DNA from: Rhodospirillaceae bacterium
GTDB lineage: Bacteria; Pseudomonadota; Alphaproteobacteria; Rhodospirillales; Magnetovibrionaceae
DNA: 8,728 bases
NCBI GenBank assembly: GCA_002401565.1
Contig: NVTL01000002.1
Location: 35,407-44,134, forward strand
Reading direction: 5' to 3'
Part shown: piece after piece, positions 1 through 6,808 of the stretch
Layout of the letters: every line of letters starts with the position of its first letter
Position numbering within the stretch: position 1 is the stretch's first letter
Translations under genes and position numbers: made by a program
Notes under the pieces: model-generated
Told to the model about the DNA's origin: nothing
Database searches by the model: none
The model's input: the letters and a program-made list of their open reading frames with translations, nothing else

Positions 1-184
1 ACCAACCGGAAATTTGGACGGAACAACAGGCGATCATGTGATGGAATTGCTGTTTGATTTACATGCACGCCTGAACACCACTTTACTGCTGATCACCCAT
101 GCGCCTGCTTTGGCCGAACGGTGCGACCGCACCTTGTGCATGACCGATGGTCACCTGATCAGTGATACCAAACGCGATGCATGA
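1..184 (+). CDS. ybbA: ABC transporter ATP-binding protein, YbbA/LolD type (3' end only)
   Basis: Only the last 60 codons are in the window; the reading frame begins at base 2 and ends with TGA at 182-184. The fragment opens with PTGNLDG, the segment just after Walker B that carries the D-loop of the MacB/LolD/YbbA class. It continues to LLLITHAPALAERCDR, which holds the H-loop histidine. This end resembles the C-terminus of E. coli YbbA. The protein would be the cytoplasmic ATPase that powers the FtsX-type permease encoded next. The permease ATG lies inside the last codons of this gene (8-base overlap at 177-184), so the two are almost certainly co-translated. The Walker A, Q-loop and signature motifs lie off the left edge and cannot be checked. 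LolD or another MacB-class ATPase is the alternative name, but the partner permease favours YbbA. Confidence 0.88.
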   Translation, partial: PTGNLDGTTGDHVMELLFDLHARLNTTLLLITHAPALAERCDRTLCMTDGHLISDTKRDA

Positions 185-2696
185 TTTTAGGCTCGCTTGG
201 CGCATTGCCCAACGCGAAATGCGCACGGGCCTAAAAGGCTTTCGTGTTTTTTTAACGTGCCTGGCTTTGGGCGTTGCCTCCATTGCCGCCGTGGGATCGT
301 TAAGTGAAGCGGTCACCGCAGGTTTACAGGCCGACGCGCGCTTTTTGTTGGGCGGCGACGTCAGTGTCCGGTCACAACAACGCCCCATCGAAGGCAAGCC
401 GCTTGAATACCTGATTCAAAATGCCGAAAAAGTGTCCACGGTTTTGGAAATGAAGGCCATGGCCCAAACCAAAACCACACGCGCCTTGGTCGAACTGAAA
501 GGCGTGGATCAAATTTACCCGTTGGTTGGCAACGTCGAAATGGAACCCGCCGGAAATCTTCAAGACCGTCTGGCTCAAAAGGATGGCGTTTGGGGCGCGA
601 TTGTCGAACGTGGCCTTTTGCCCAAATTAGACCTCAGTCTTGGCGATCAGGTGCGGGTTGGACAAGCGACTTTTGAAATTCGCGCGGTGCTCACCAAGGA
701 ACCCGACCGGGTGGCCAGCATTGTCAATTTTGGCCCACGCTTTATGATTTCGACCAAGGCTTTGGCACAAACCAAATTGGTGCAGCTGGGCAGCCAAATT
801 CGCTATTTCAAAAGGTTGCAGTTGGCCCAAAACCAAGACCCCTTGGTGTTCATCGAAACCTTAAAAGCAGAATTTCCCCAAGCGGGTTGGCGCATTAATG
901 GACCGGACAATGCGGCACCGGGACTACAGCGTTTTGTGCGGCGTTTGAGTTTGTTTTTGACCTTTGCCGGATTGACCGCCCTGTTGGTTGGCGGCATCGG
1001 TGTATTGGGGGCCGTGCGCAGTTATTTAGAAACCAAGACTTCGACCATCGCCACGCTTAAATGTTTAGGAGCACCGGGCGGCTTAGTCTTTACGGCTTAT
1101 CTGCTGCAAATTTTAATCCTCAGCGTGCTGGGCATTGCTATCGGATTGCTGTTTGGCGCGGCGTTGCCGTACATTGGCATTGAATTGGTGCGCGATCATT
1201 TGCCCGTGGCTCCGCTGGTCGGGCTTTATCCCGGGTCTCTTTTGAAAGCCGCCGTATTTGGTTTGTTGGTGTCGGGCACTTTTGCCCTGTGGCCGTTAGC
1301 CCAAGCGCGTGAAACCCCCGCCGCCAATTTGTTTCGCACCAACGTCATGCCGATCACCGTTTGGCCCCGGCTGATCTATACGATCTTTGTCTTTTTGGGA
1401 GTTGTGGCGCTGGGGGCCTTGGTGGTGTTTTGGGCCGAAGAAAAGAATTTTGCGTATTCGTTTGTGATTGCGTCCATCGTCGCCGTGATTCTCTTGCGGT
1501 TGGGCGCGCTCGGTATTATGAGCCTCGCCAAGCATGCGCCACGGCCCAAAAATGCCATCATCCGTTTGGTGCTGGCCAACCTGCACAGACCCGGCACTTC
1601 GACCCCCGGTGTGGTTTTGGCGTTGGGTGTGGGCTTGTCCGTATTGGTGGCCGTGGCTTTGATTCAAGGCAACATTGCGCGCCAAGTGAAAGAAACCATC
1701 CCAGACATTGCCCCGGCGTTTTTCTTCATCGATATTCAGCCCAACCAAACCGAGGCCTTTGACAAAACCCTCACCGCGATCAAAGGCACAGGCGAATTGA
1801 TGCGCCGACCATCCTTGCGTGGCCGCATTGTTAAAATCAATGGTGTGGATGTGGACAAGGCCTTTGTTAAACCCGGCGTGCGCTGGGCGATCAATGGGGA
1901 TCGAGCTTTAAGTTATGCCGCCAAACCATCCGAAGGCACCGAATTTACGGATGGCGCATGGTGGGCCGAAGATTATGCCGGACCGCCGCTGATTTCTTTT
2001 GATGCGCGCGTTGCCGATGGATTTGGCGTGGGCGTAGGCGATACTTTGACGTTGAATGTCATGGGCCGTGACATCAAAGCGACCATTGCTTCGCTGCGCA
2101 AAATTGATTGGCGCACCTTGCGTTTTGATTTTGCCATTATCTTTGCCCCCGGAACTTTGGAAAATGCACCGCACACCCACATCGCCGCCATCAAAGCCAA
2201 TACGGCCGCGGAACCCGAAATCGAACGCACCGTCGCAAGCCTGTGGCCCAACATTTCCGCCATCCGGGTGAAAGATGCCTTGGAAGCCGCCAGCCGGATT
2301 ATTGCGGGCATTGGCGCCGCCGTCACCGGAACCGCCAGTGTCACCGTTTTGGCGGGCATCATTGTGTTGGCTGGAACCATCGCTGCGGCGCGCGCGCAGC
2401 GGGTTTATGACAGCGTTGTGTTTAAAGTTTTGGGCGCGACACGGCGGCAAATCATGGGGGCTTTTTTGTTGGAATTTGGCCTATTGGGATTGTTTACGGG
2501 TCTGGTCGGGGGCCTTATCGGCACGCTGATTGCGTGGGCCGTGATCAAACACATCATGGCCATGACGTGGACGTTTTTACCCCTAGAAGTCTTTGTCACC
2601 ATCGCCGCAGCAATTTTATTCACCACATTGGCCGGGTTTTTTGGCACGTGGCGTGCCCTTGGCGAGAAAGCCGCGACACATCTGCGTAATGAATAG
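177..2696 (+). CDS. ybbP: Large FtsX-domain ABC transporter permease, YbbP family
   Basis: Inner-membrane permease of 839 residues, close to the size of E. coli YbbP (about 800). I see about ten membrane segments. One is near residues 22-45 and three are in the first FtsX domain (about 256-374). Three are central (about 395-447 and 474-496) and three are in the second FtsX domain (about 706-830). Between helices 1 and 2, and between the central helices and the last domain, lie large soluble regions expected in the periplasm. Each FtsX domain carries the typical short motif after its first helix: LKCLGA in the first, FKVLGA in the second. In the family this protein pairs with YbbA and is linked to the TesA esterase and to export of hydrophobic compounds; the substrate here is unknown. 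A GTG at 162 also opens the frame, but ATG 177 fits better: it overlaps the ATPase stop and starts MHDFRLAWRIA, the usual family N-terminus. No good Shine-Dalgarno is visible, consistent with translational coupling. Confidence 0.88.
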   Translation: MHDFRLAWRIAQREMRTGLKGFRVFLTCLALGVASIAAVGSLSEAVTAGLQADARFLLGGDVSVRSQQRPIEGKPLEYLIQNAEKVSTVLEMKAMAQTKTTRALVELKGVDQIYPLVGNVEMEPAGNLQDRLAQKDGVWGAIVERGLLPKLDLSLGDQVRVGQATFEIRAVLTKEPDRVASIVNFGPRFMISTKALAQTKLVQLGSQIRYFKRLQLAQNQDPLVFIETLKAEFPQAGWRINGPDNAAPGLQRFVRRLSLFLTFAGLTALLVGGIGVLGAVRSYLETKTSTIATLKCLGAPGGLVFTAYLLQILILSVLGIAIGLLFGAALPYIGIELVRDHLPVAPLVGLYPGSLLKAAVFGLLVSGTFALWPLAQARETPAANLFRTNVMPITVWPRLIYTIFVFLGVVALGALVVFWAEEKNFAYSFVIASIVAVILLRLGALGIMSLAKHAPRPKNAIIRLVLANLHRPGTSTPGVVLALGVGLSVLVAVALIQGNIARQVKETIPDIAPAFFFIDIQPNQTEAFDKTLTAIKGTGELMRRPSLRGRIVKINGVDVDKAFVKPGVRWAINGDRALSYAAKPSEGTEFTDGAWWAEDYAGPPLISFDARVADGFGVGVGDTLTLNVMGRDIKATIASLRKIDWRTLRFDFAIIFAPGTLENAPHTHIAAIKANTAAEPEIERTVASLWPNISAIRVKDALEAASRIIAGIGAAVTGTASVTVLAGIIVLAGTIAAARAQRVYDSVVFKVLGATRRQIMGAFLLEFGLLGLFTGLVGGLIGTLIAWAVIKHIMAMTWTFLPLEVFVTIAAAILFTTLAGFFGTWRALGEKAATHLRNE

Positions 2697-2717
2697 ATTG
2701 CACTTTCTTAACATTAT

Positions 2718-2754
2718 GCCCTTGATTTGCCCTAATTTAAGGGCATATTAGGGC
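2718..2754. promoter_or_regulatory. Phased pentamer quartet, putative operator
   Basis: Four pentamers are arranged as GCCCT (2718), GCCCT (2729), AGGGC (2740) and AGGGC (2750), with starts 11, 11 and 10 bases apart. All four therefore face the same side of the helix and the array is nearly symmetric about 2736. It also contains two competing longer stems: TATGCCCTT/AAGGGCATA (2715-2723 with 2739-2747) and GCCCTAAT/ATTAGGGC (2729-2736 with 2747-2754). No T-run follows, so it does not look like a terminator for the permease gene. A binding site for a dimeric regulator of the downstream gene is inferred. Confidence 0.5.
2722..2751 (+). promoter_or_regulatory. Candidate promoter for the BAX-inhibitor-1 gene
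   Basis: A possible -35 TTGATT (2722-2727) and -10 TATTAG (2746-2751) are separated by 18 bases. The match to the housekeeping consensus is moderate. The spacer is filled by the inner GCCCT/AGGGC palindrome (2729-2744), which is where a repressor would block polymerase. Transcription would begin near 2758, leaving a leader of about 30 bases before ATG 2791. Confidence 0.35.
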
Positions 2755-2790
2755 TAAGTAACCTTTTAACTGTTATGGAGAATGAGCCAA

Positions 2791-3525
2791 ATGGCCTTCG
2801 ACACAAATAATCAAAGCCAAAATAAAACCGTATTGCGCACCCGTTCAGATGCCCAAGTTGGTCCAATCGATATGGGCCTGCGCGCACATATGCTCAAAGT
2901 TTACAACTACATGGCGTCCGCACTGGCTCTGACCGGTGTCGTTGCAATGTTTACAGCGTCATCTGAAACTATGATGCAAACAATCTTTGGCTCACCGTTG
3001 TCTTGGGTTGTTATGCTGGCCCCGTTTGGGTTTATGCTGGCCCTGACGTTTGGCATTAACAAGATGAGCCTGAAAACCGCGCAAATGGTGTTTTGGGCGT
3101 TTGCGATTGTCATGGGCATTTCCATGGCGTCGATCTTCATGATTTATACCGGAGCATCCATCGCCCGTGTTTTCTTCATTACGGCGGGTACGTTCGCGGG
3201 CATGAGCTTGTATGGCTATACCACCAAAAAAGACCTGACCAGCATGGGTTCGTTTTTGATGATGGGTTTGATCGGTTTGATCATCGCGTCTGTCGTGAAC
3301 ATCTTTTTGCAAAGCCCGGCTTTGTATTGGGTGATTTCCATCGCGGGCGTTGGCATCTTTGTCGGCCTGACCGCGTACGATACGCAAAAAATTAAATTGC
3401 TGTATGCCGAGGCCGATGGCAATGAAACCTCAACCAAAAAAGCGCTCATGGGCGCGTTGACCTTGTATCTGGACTTCATCAACCTGTTCATCATGTTGTT
3501 GCGTCTGTTTGGCGATCGCCGCTAA
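2791..3525 (+). CDS. BAX-inhibitor-1 family membrane protein (YbhL/YccA/YetJ type)
   Basis: Inner-membrane protein of 244 residues with seven hydrophobic segments (about 42-57, 69-88, 97-117, 124-141, 155-172, 178-194 and 221-240). Family signatures are VGLTAYDTQKIK (191-202) in the sixth helix region and LYLDFINLFIMLLRL (225-239) in the seventh, and the protein ends LFGDRR. Structural work on the bacterial member YetJ showed a pH-sensitive calcium leak that uses aspartates in the last helices; D197 and D228 are the likely counterparts here. In bacteria the role is generally tied to membrane stress and ion balance and to contact with FtsH (YccA), which sequence alone cannot confirm. ATG 2782 is in the same frame, but GGAG at 2777-2780 would be only one base from it; ATG 2791 has a 10-base spacing and starts MAFD as relatives do. 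The gene stands alone, with its own candidate promoter and a strong terminator. Confidence 0.92.
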   Translation: MAFDTNNQSQNKTVLRTRSDAQVGPIDMGLRAHMLKVYNYMASALALTGVVAMFTASSETMMQTIFGSPLSWVVMLAPFGFMLALTFGINKMSLKTAQMVFWAFAIVMGISMASIFMIYTGASIARVFFITAGTFAGMSLYGYTTKKDLTSMGSFLMMGLIGLIIASVVNIFLQSPALYWVISIAGVGIFVGLTAYDTQKIKLLYAEADGNETSTKKALMGALTLYLDFINLFIMLLRLFGDRR

Positions 3526-3543
3526 AACAAGCCCCAAACAAAT

Positions 3544-3580
3544 AAAAGCCGCCCAGATGAACGTCTGGGCGGCTTTTTTT
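3544..3580 (+). terminator. Strong, probably bidirectional intrinsic terminator
   Basis: A perfect 10-bp GC-rich stem, GCCGCCCAGA (3548-3557) with TCTGGGCGGC (3564-3573), closes a 6-base loop and is followed by seven T (3574-3580). Four A before the stem (3544-3547) give a shorter T-run on the minus strand. It ends the BAX-inhibitor-1 gene and can also serve the convergent J-domain gene, whose stop lies at 3599. Confidence 0.93.
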
Positions 3581-3598
3581 ATGGGCAACGCAAAAGAG

Positions 3599-4291
3599 CT
3601 ACAACAACAGTTCCCGTGCCGCATTCAGCTGGCTCATGCGTTGATGACAGCCGTGCTTGCCGTCCGGGTGATAGACCGTGGCCAGACGGCGAAAGCGGGC
3701 TTTGACGTCGCGCGCATCGGGGTCAGAGTCCGGCTCAAACCCCATCACATATAACGCCTGTTCATACGTCTGTACGCCGTCCACCAGGGGTTCAAAATAC
3801 AAAGACTTGACCACGGAACTTAAGCGTTCTTGTTCATCATGATTTTTACGCAGGGACAAGTCAGCATCGCGCAGCAGATCATTGTGTTCATGCAACCGTT
3901 TTTCTTCGTTCTGGCGATCTTGTTCCGATTTCACACCGATGCTCAGCTTGCCCAATTCAATTGCCAAAGCCAAAGCCAAAGCCTTGCGAATGGTTTCGAC
4001 AGCAAAACCTGTTGCCATGCGCACTTGCAGGCGGGGTTTGCGTTGCCACGGCTTTCCTTCGGCCTTTCCGGACTTTAAAACAACCGTTTCGCGATCATCA
4101 CGGGCCGGACCGCCCGGATCGGCAAAGTCGTCAATGACCTTTAACGGCACCACCAACACGACCGACCGCGCCAAATCGGCAACGTTGCAGTGTTTCAGTT
4201 GAGCCAGCGCCAAGGCTTGGTCACGAAAGCTTGAGGAACAGGGCACCGTATAGGAATGCTTTTTAGGGGACTTGGTAAAGGTCTCTGTCAC
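3599..4291 (-). CDS. Protein with C-terminal J-domain (DnaJ-like co-chaperone)
   Basis: A 230-residue protein without signal peptide or membrane segment. The last 55 residues look like a J-domain: YEQALYVMGFEPDS (176-189) as helix I, KARFRRLATVYHPDGKHG with the HPD triad at 208-210, and a final helix with NAARELLL. HPD is the motif that stimulates the ATPase of DnaK/Hsp70, so an adaptor bringing a client or location to DnaK is the expected role. The J-domain lies at the very C-terminus, unlike classical DnaJ, and G/F-rich and zinc-finger parts are absent. Residues 14-50 (SYTVPCSS, NVADLARSVVLVVP) have a strand-helix-helix look like a ribbon-helix-helix fold, but this is weak. Residues 100-165 are charged, helical and possibly coiled coil. 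The start is GTG at 4291, with AAGGA 10 bases upstream; no ATG fits near the N-terminus. The client is unknown. Confidence 0.8.
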   Translation of the reverse strand: MTETFTKSPKKHSYTVPCSSSFRDQALALAQLKHCNVADLARSVVLVVPLKVIDDFADPGGPARDDRETVVLKSGKAEGKPWQRKPRLQVRMATGFAVETIRKALALALAIELGKLSIGVKSEQDRQNEEKRLHEHNDLLRDADLSLRKNHDEQERLSSVVKSLYFEPLVDGVQTYEQALYVMGFEPDSDPDARDVKARFRRLATVYHPDGKHGCHQRMSQLNAARELLL

Positions 4292-4698
4292 AGCCGTTTA
4301 GTCCTTGTGTAAAGGCCCAGAGGTGAGCCAAAATTGTACCGCTCTCAGTGATAATTAGCGATCAAACAAAGAGAATATCACCCTTGTGAAACGATTTTAG
4401 GCCACACCGCCCCCGCGTCAACTACATTTGTTGTTTTTTATTAAGGTTTTCAATAATTTTCCTGAATTTCGTAAAAATCCAACCATTTATATTCATGTTT
4501 TGAATGAATAAAGAAAGTTAAACTATTGAATTTAAGTATTATTATGATGATTAAAAAAACATTACTAAATTAAGCGCTTAAAGCTCTTTTACCCGCCTGT
4601 GAGGACCAGATTGGACAAATTTTGGGGATTTTTGAACATTTTAACCCCGTTTACGGCCACATAAAAGTCTATATTTAAAATCACCCACATATGCAGTT

Positions 4699-4824
4699 TT
4701 TTATTTTAGCAAAGCCCAGACTTCAAAGTGCTCTGCGTCATGAGGCTTTTTAGATCTTGAATATTTACAGATTTTGTCCGTCTTTCACAGGCTAATTCGC
4801 TTGCTTTTATTTTTTAGCAAAGCC
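4699..4824. repeat. Imperfect direct repeat pair in the spacer
   Basis: TTTTATTTTAGCAAAGCC at 4699-4716 recurs at 4805-4824 with two extra T in the T-run. The AGCAAAGCC part is identical and the copies start 106 bases apart. Sequence outside the repeats is not alike, so this is a short motif duplication and not a copied element. Confidence 0.5.
4711..4751 (+). terminator. Weak terminator-like hairpin
   Basis: AAAGCC (4711-4716) pairs with GGCTTT (4744-4749), and CAGA (4717-4720) with TCTG (4732-4735). An 8-base bulge lies on the 3' side, and T residues run to 4751. It could end a short transcript from the AT-rich spacer, but the stem is interrupted and no clear promoter precedes it. Confidence 0.25.
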
Positions 4825-4873
4825 GCTAAAGACCTGACTTTATCGACGGCGTGAATCCTTATCTTGCTCTTTA

Positions 4874-4892
4874 TTGACGTCTTCTTAACCAT
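4874..4892 (+). promoter_or_regulatory. Near-consensus CtrA-type box
   Basis: TTGA, seven bases, then TTAACCAT. The CtrA consensus is TTAA-N7-TTAA, often with C after the second half, so this has one mismatch. It shares the 9-mer TTAACCATC with the better site at 5226-5245. CtrA is the cell-cycle response regulator of alphaproteobacteria. Confidence 0.35.
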
Positions 4893-5102
4893 CGTCGCTT
4901 GCCCCGTGGGACCAAAAATCAAACCCAAGTCGCCCCTACTTTTCGGTGTAAGATCGGATTTGCAACGTCTCAAAAAATGTATAAAGCCCCTTTGTGGTCA
5001 AAATCGCTGTCCTCCTGATATTCAAATCGGATACGCAACAAAACACCTCAGCCCAGCAATTGCGGGAGGTTGCGGCCGGAACGGATACTTGTTTATGTTA
5101 TT

Positions 5103-5115
5103 TATCAAGGCGTTA
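5103..5115 (+). promoter_or_regulatory. IHF-type binding site match
   Basis: TATCAAGGCGTTA fits the enterobacterial IHF consensus WATCAANNNNTTR at every defined position. It lies between the two CtrA-type boxes. The consensus is loose and a chance match in AT-rich DNA is quite possible. Confidence 0.25.
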
Positions 5116-5204
5116 GAAAAAACATGGCGAAAGTGATTTGAACACCTCTCTGAACATTTTAAAATTATACCTGTCCTTGGACGCGCAGATACAGTGCCCC
5201 ACTG

Positions 5205-5220
5205 GGTTTTTGAGAAAACC
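5205..5220. repeat. Perfect 6-bp inverted repeat
   Basis: GGTTTT and AAAACC flank the loop TGAG (5205-5220). Just before it, CAGTG (5192-5196) and CACTG (5200-5204) form a second small stem that is followed by the T-run of the first. Together they could act as a weak terminator on the plus strand, but no gene upstream of them is evident. Confidence 0.3.
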
Positions 5221-5225
5221 TCATT

Positions 5226-5244
5226 TTAACAAGTGATTAACCAT
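5226..5244 (+). promoter_or_regulatory. Perfect CtrA-type box
   Basis: TTAA (5226-5229), seven bases, TTAA (5237-5240), continuing as TTAACCAT to 5244. This fits TTAA-N7-TTAA exactly and also the extended half-site known from Caulobacter. It lies downstream of the HD-GYP gene and about 950 bases upstream of the J-domain start, so its target is unclear; an unannotated transcript in the spacer would be one explanation. Confidence 0.45.
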
Positions 5245-5393
5245 CAAAAAGCAACAAAACTCAGCTTTAAGCGAGCCTTTTGAAGAGCATATTTTAAATT
5301 TCGTTTTGATAGCAGGTGGATTAAAAAGGCCCGGTTTTTAAAATGCTTCGCAGGCGGTATGGTTTTCAAAACGCGCGACGATTTTAGACCGCT

Positions 5394-6785
5394 TTAATTT
5401 TCGTCCGGCTCTTCACCCTGATTAATCGCGTCAATATCCTTGGCCAGCTTTTCATCACCGGCCCGAATCATATCAATAAACGAACGCAGCAATTCTGGAT
5501 CCCACTGGCCCATGTTTTGTTCGCGCTCTAATATGCCAAGGGCTTTATCGCGGGGAATGGCCTTGCGGTAAATGCGATCACCGACCATCGCATCCCAAGT
5601 ATCGGCAATCGCCACGATACGCGACAACAAAGGCGTCTCGGTGCCCTTCAGGCCATCGGGATAGCCTTTGCCGTCCCAACGTTCGTGATGGCTCATGGCG
5701 ATGCTGATAAAGTCGTGCTGATCGGCTAGGGGTTTGAGAATTTTCACCGTATCCACGGGATGACGCTTGATGATTTGATATTCATCGGCTTCTAAACCAC
5801 TGGGCTTATTGAGGATATTGTCCGGCACGCCTATTTTGCCCAGATCGTGCATAATCGCACCATAGCGTAATTTCCGCTGCATTTTTTCGGACAAGCCAAT
5901 GTGTTTGCCAAGCTTATAGGAAAAGTAAGAAACTCTGGACGAATGCTGCGCGGTATAGCGGTCTTTGGTTTCCAGCGCGCGGATCAACGTGCGAATGGTT
6001 TTCAGGTAGCTATCTTCTTGCACCTTTAAAAGCTCAGACACACTGGCCACCAAATCACTTAAGTTCTGACCTTCGGGGCTGTGCACATCCAAATAATCCA
6101 ACAGAGCTTTTTCATTTACGTCCAGCGAGCCATCGCCTTCGATATTTTTAATCAACCATTCGGCTTCGGAAAAATCGACCAGACCCGGAGAATTAGGGTC
6201 GTTCAAAACGTGACTGCCGATGGACGTGACAAACAAGGCCTGCCAGGACGGGTGAGCCTTAGGCTTATCAAGAATATCATTTAGACGAAATAAAAAGTTG
6301 GCATCTTTACGGCCGATATCCCCGGTGCGCGACCAGCCGATCAGCTGATCGATACGGGTCACATCTTCGGCACCCAAAATGCGTTTATCGGAATGGAAAT
6401 CCATAAACGTTTGGTGGGTTAGATCACGAAAGTTTGGCGTGGCTCGGCCTTCCCCAACGCTTAAAAGCACCAACATCTTTAAGGTCGAAAGGGACGGCGG
6501 TTGATGCGTGGCAAGCTCGCTGGCCAGCAGCCCGCATAATTTTACACTATCTGTAGTGCTGCCAAACGCCGCCTTGGAAAAAAGCCGGACAAAACTTTGA
6601 TTGAAAAATTCCGGCCACGCGCCAGCGGTCTGATCTTCACAAGTGTGGTCCAACGTAAAAAGGATCGACATATTTTCAAGGGAAAGGCCGTTTTGAGCGG
6701 CGGCGCGCAGCGCGCTTAGGCTGTCGGGTTCCAAAACCTTGGTCGCCAAAATACTTTCTGCACATTTTACAAAGTTTATCGCCAT
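5394..6785 (-). CDS. HD-GYP domain cyclic-di-GMP phosphodiesterase with duplicated N-terminal module
   Basis: A 463-residue cytoplasmic protein. Residues about 262-440 form an HD-GYP domain, which hydrolyses c-di-GMP to pGpG or GMP. The metal-binding residues are in place: H281, H313-D314 (in HDLGKIG), H342 (RHP), H366-H367 (SHHERWDGKGYP) and D395 (AIAD); the GYP motif is at 374-376. An active enzyme is therefore expected, probably with two metals, since the position of the third-metal glutamate appears to be Y277. The N-terminal 235 residues are not REC, PAS or GAF. They appear to hold two related copies (about 34-69 and 158-194) sharing the pattern L/F-F-x-L-D/N followed by W-x-x-F/L-F. The second runs into EAEWLIKNIEGDGSLDVNEKALL, here interrupted by nothing but resembling acidic TerB-like loops. 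The frame opens at TTG 6809, but ATG 6785 is chosen: GGGGAG lies six bases upstream, and the promoter -10 covers the TTG. Confidence 0.9.
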   Translation of the reverse strand: MAINFVKCAESILATKVLEPDSLSALRAAAQNGLSLENMSILFTLDHTCEDQTAGAWPEFFNQSFVRLFSKAAFGSTTDSVKLCGLLASELATHQPPSLSTLKMLVLLSVGEGRATPNFRDLTHQTFMDFHSDKRILGAEDVTRIDQLIGWSRTGDIGRKDANFLFRLNDILDKPKAHPSWQALFVTSIGSHVLNDPNSPGLVDFSEAEWLIKNIEGDGSLDVNEKALLDYLDVHSPEGQNLSDLVASVSELLKVQEDSYLKTIRTLIRALETKDRYTAQHSSRVSYFSYKLGKHIGLSEKMQRKLRYGAIMHDLGKIGVPDNILNKPSGLEADEYQIIKRHPVDTVKILKPLADQHDFISIAMSHHERWDGKGYPDGLKGTETPLLSRIVAIADTWDAMVGDRIYRKAIPRDKALGILEREQNMGQWDPELLRSFIDMIRAGDEKLAKDIDAINQGEEPDEN

Positions 6786-6808
6786 CGCCTGCTCCCCTGA
6801 TCTAGGCA

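Larger units (their letters stand above)
4292..5393. other. AT-rich 1.1 kb spacer without a convincing gene
   Basis: This stretch is visibly richer in A and T than the flanking genes, above all at 4430-4720. Open frames here are short, lack ribosome binding sites and show no recognisable protein. What it does hold: two CtrA-type boxes (4874-4892 and 5226-5244), an IHF-type match (5103-5115), a direct repeat ending AGCAAAGCC (4699-4716 and 4805-4824), and a second similar pair (ATCGGATTTGCAAC at 4953 and ATCGGATACGCAAC at 5026). It also has a perfect 12-bp palindrome TTAAGCGCTTAA (4570-4581), an inverted repeat TATTCAT/ATGAATA (4490-4510), and hairpins at 4711-4751 and 5192-5220. The upstream region of the J-domain gene is at its left end; a lone -10-like TACAAT lies at 4333-4338 (minus) with no good -35. 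A small RNA gene is possible, but I cannot identify one. Confidence 0.6.

Noticed and set aside
1361..1762. 133-codon plus-strand frame inside the permease gene, and several long minus-strand frames at 83-2647
   Set aside because: They lie wholly within the well-supported permease gene, lack ribosome binding sites and give unusual, non-domain-like protein; shadows of GC-biased codons.
4360..4365. TTGATC as a -35 for the J-domain gene with TACAAT at 4333-4338
   Set aside because: Spacing of 21 bases is outside the usual range, so no promoter was called.
4551..4572. Short leader-peptide-like frame MMIKKTLLN in the AT-rich part
   Set aside because: No ribosome binding site and the codons are just A/T-rich sequence; no gene follows on that strand.
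4785..4973. 62-codon minus-strand frame rich in lysine and arginine
   Set aside because: TTG start without a ribosome binding site; an inner ATG (start of MVKKTSIKSK) also has none. The basic character follows from A-rich sequence.
5011..5040. TTCAAATC resembling a tRNA T-loop
   Set aside because: The flanking bases do not form a T-stem and no acceptor, D or anticodon arm can be built around it.
4864..5136. 90-codon plus-strand frame in the spacer
   Set aside because: TTG start, no ribosome binding site, no recognisable motif, and it passes through several hairpin-forming and repeat segments.
4400..5250. Replication origin, from the combination of AT-rich DNA, CtrA-type boxes and an IHF-type match
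   Set aside because: No DnaA box close to TTATCCACA was found; the nearest was TGTGGTCAA at 4994-5002 with two mismatches. None of the usual origin neighbours is present.
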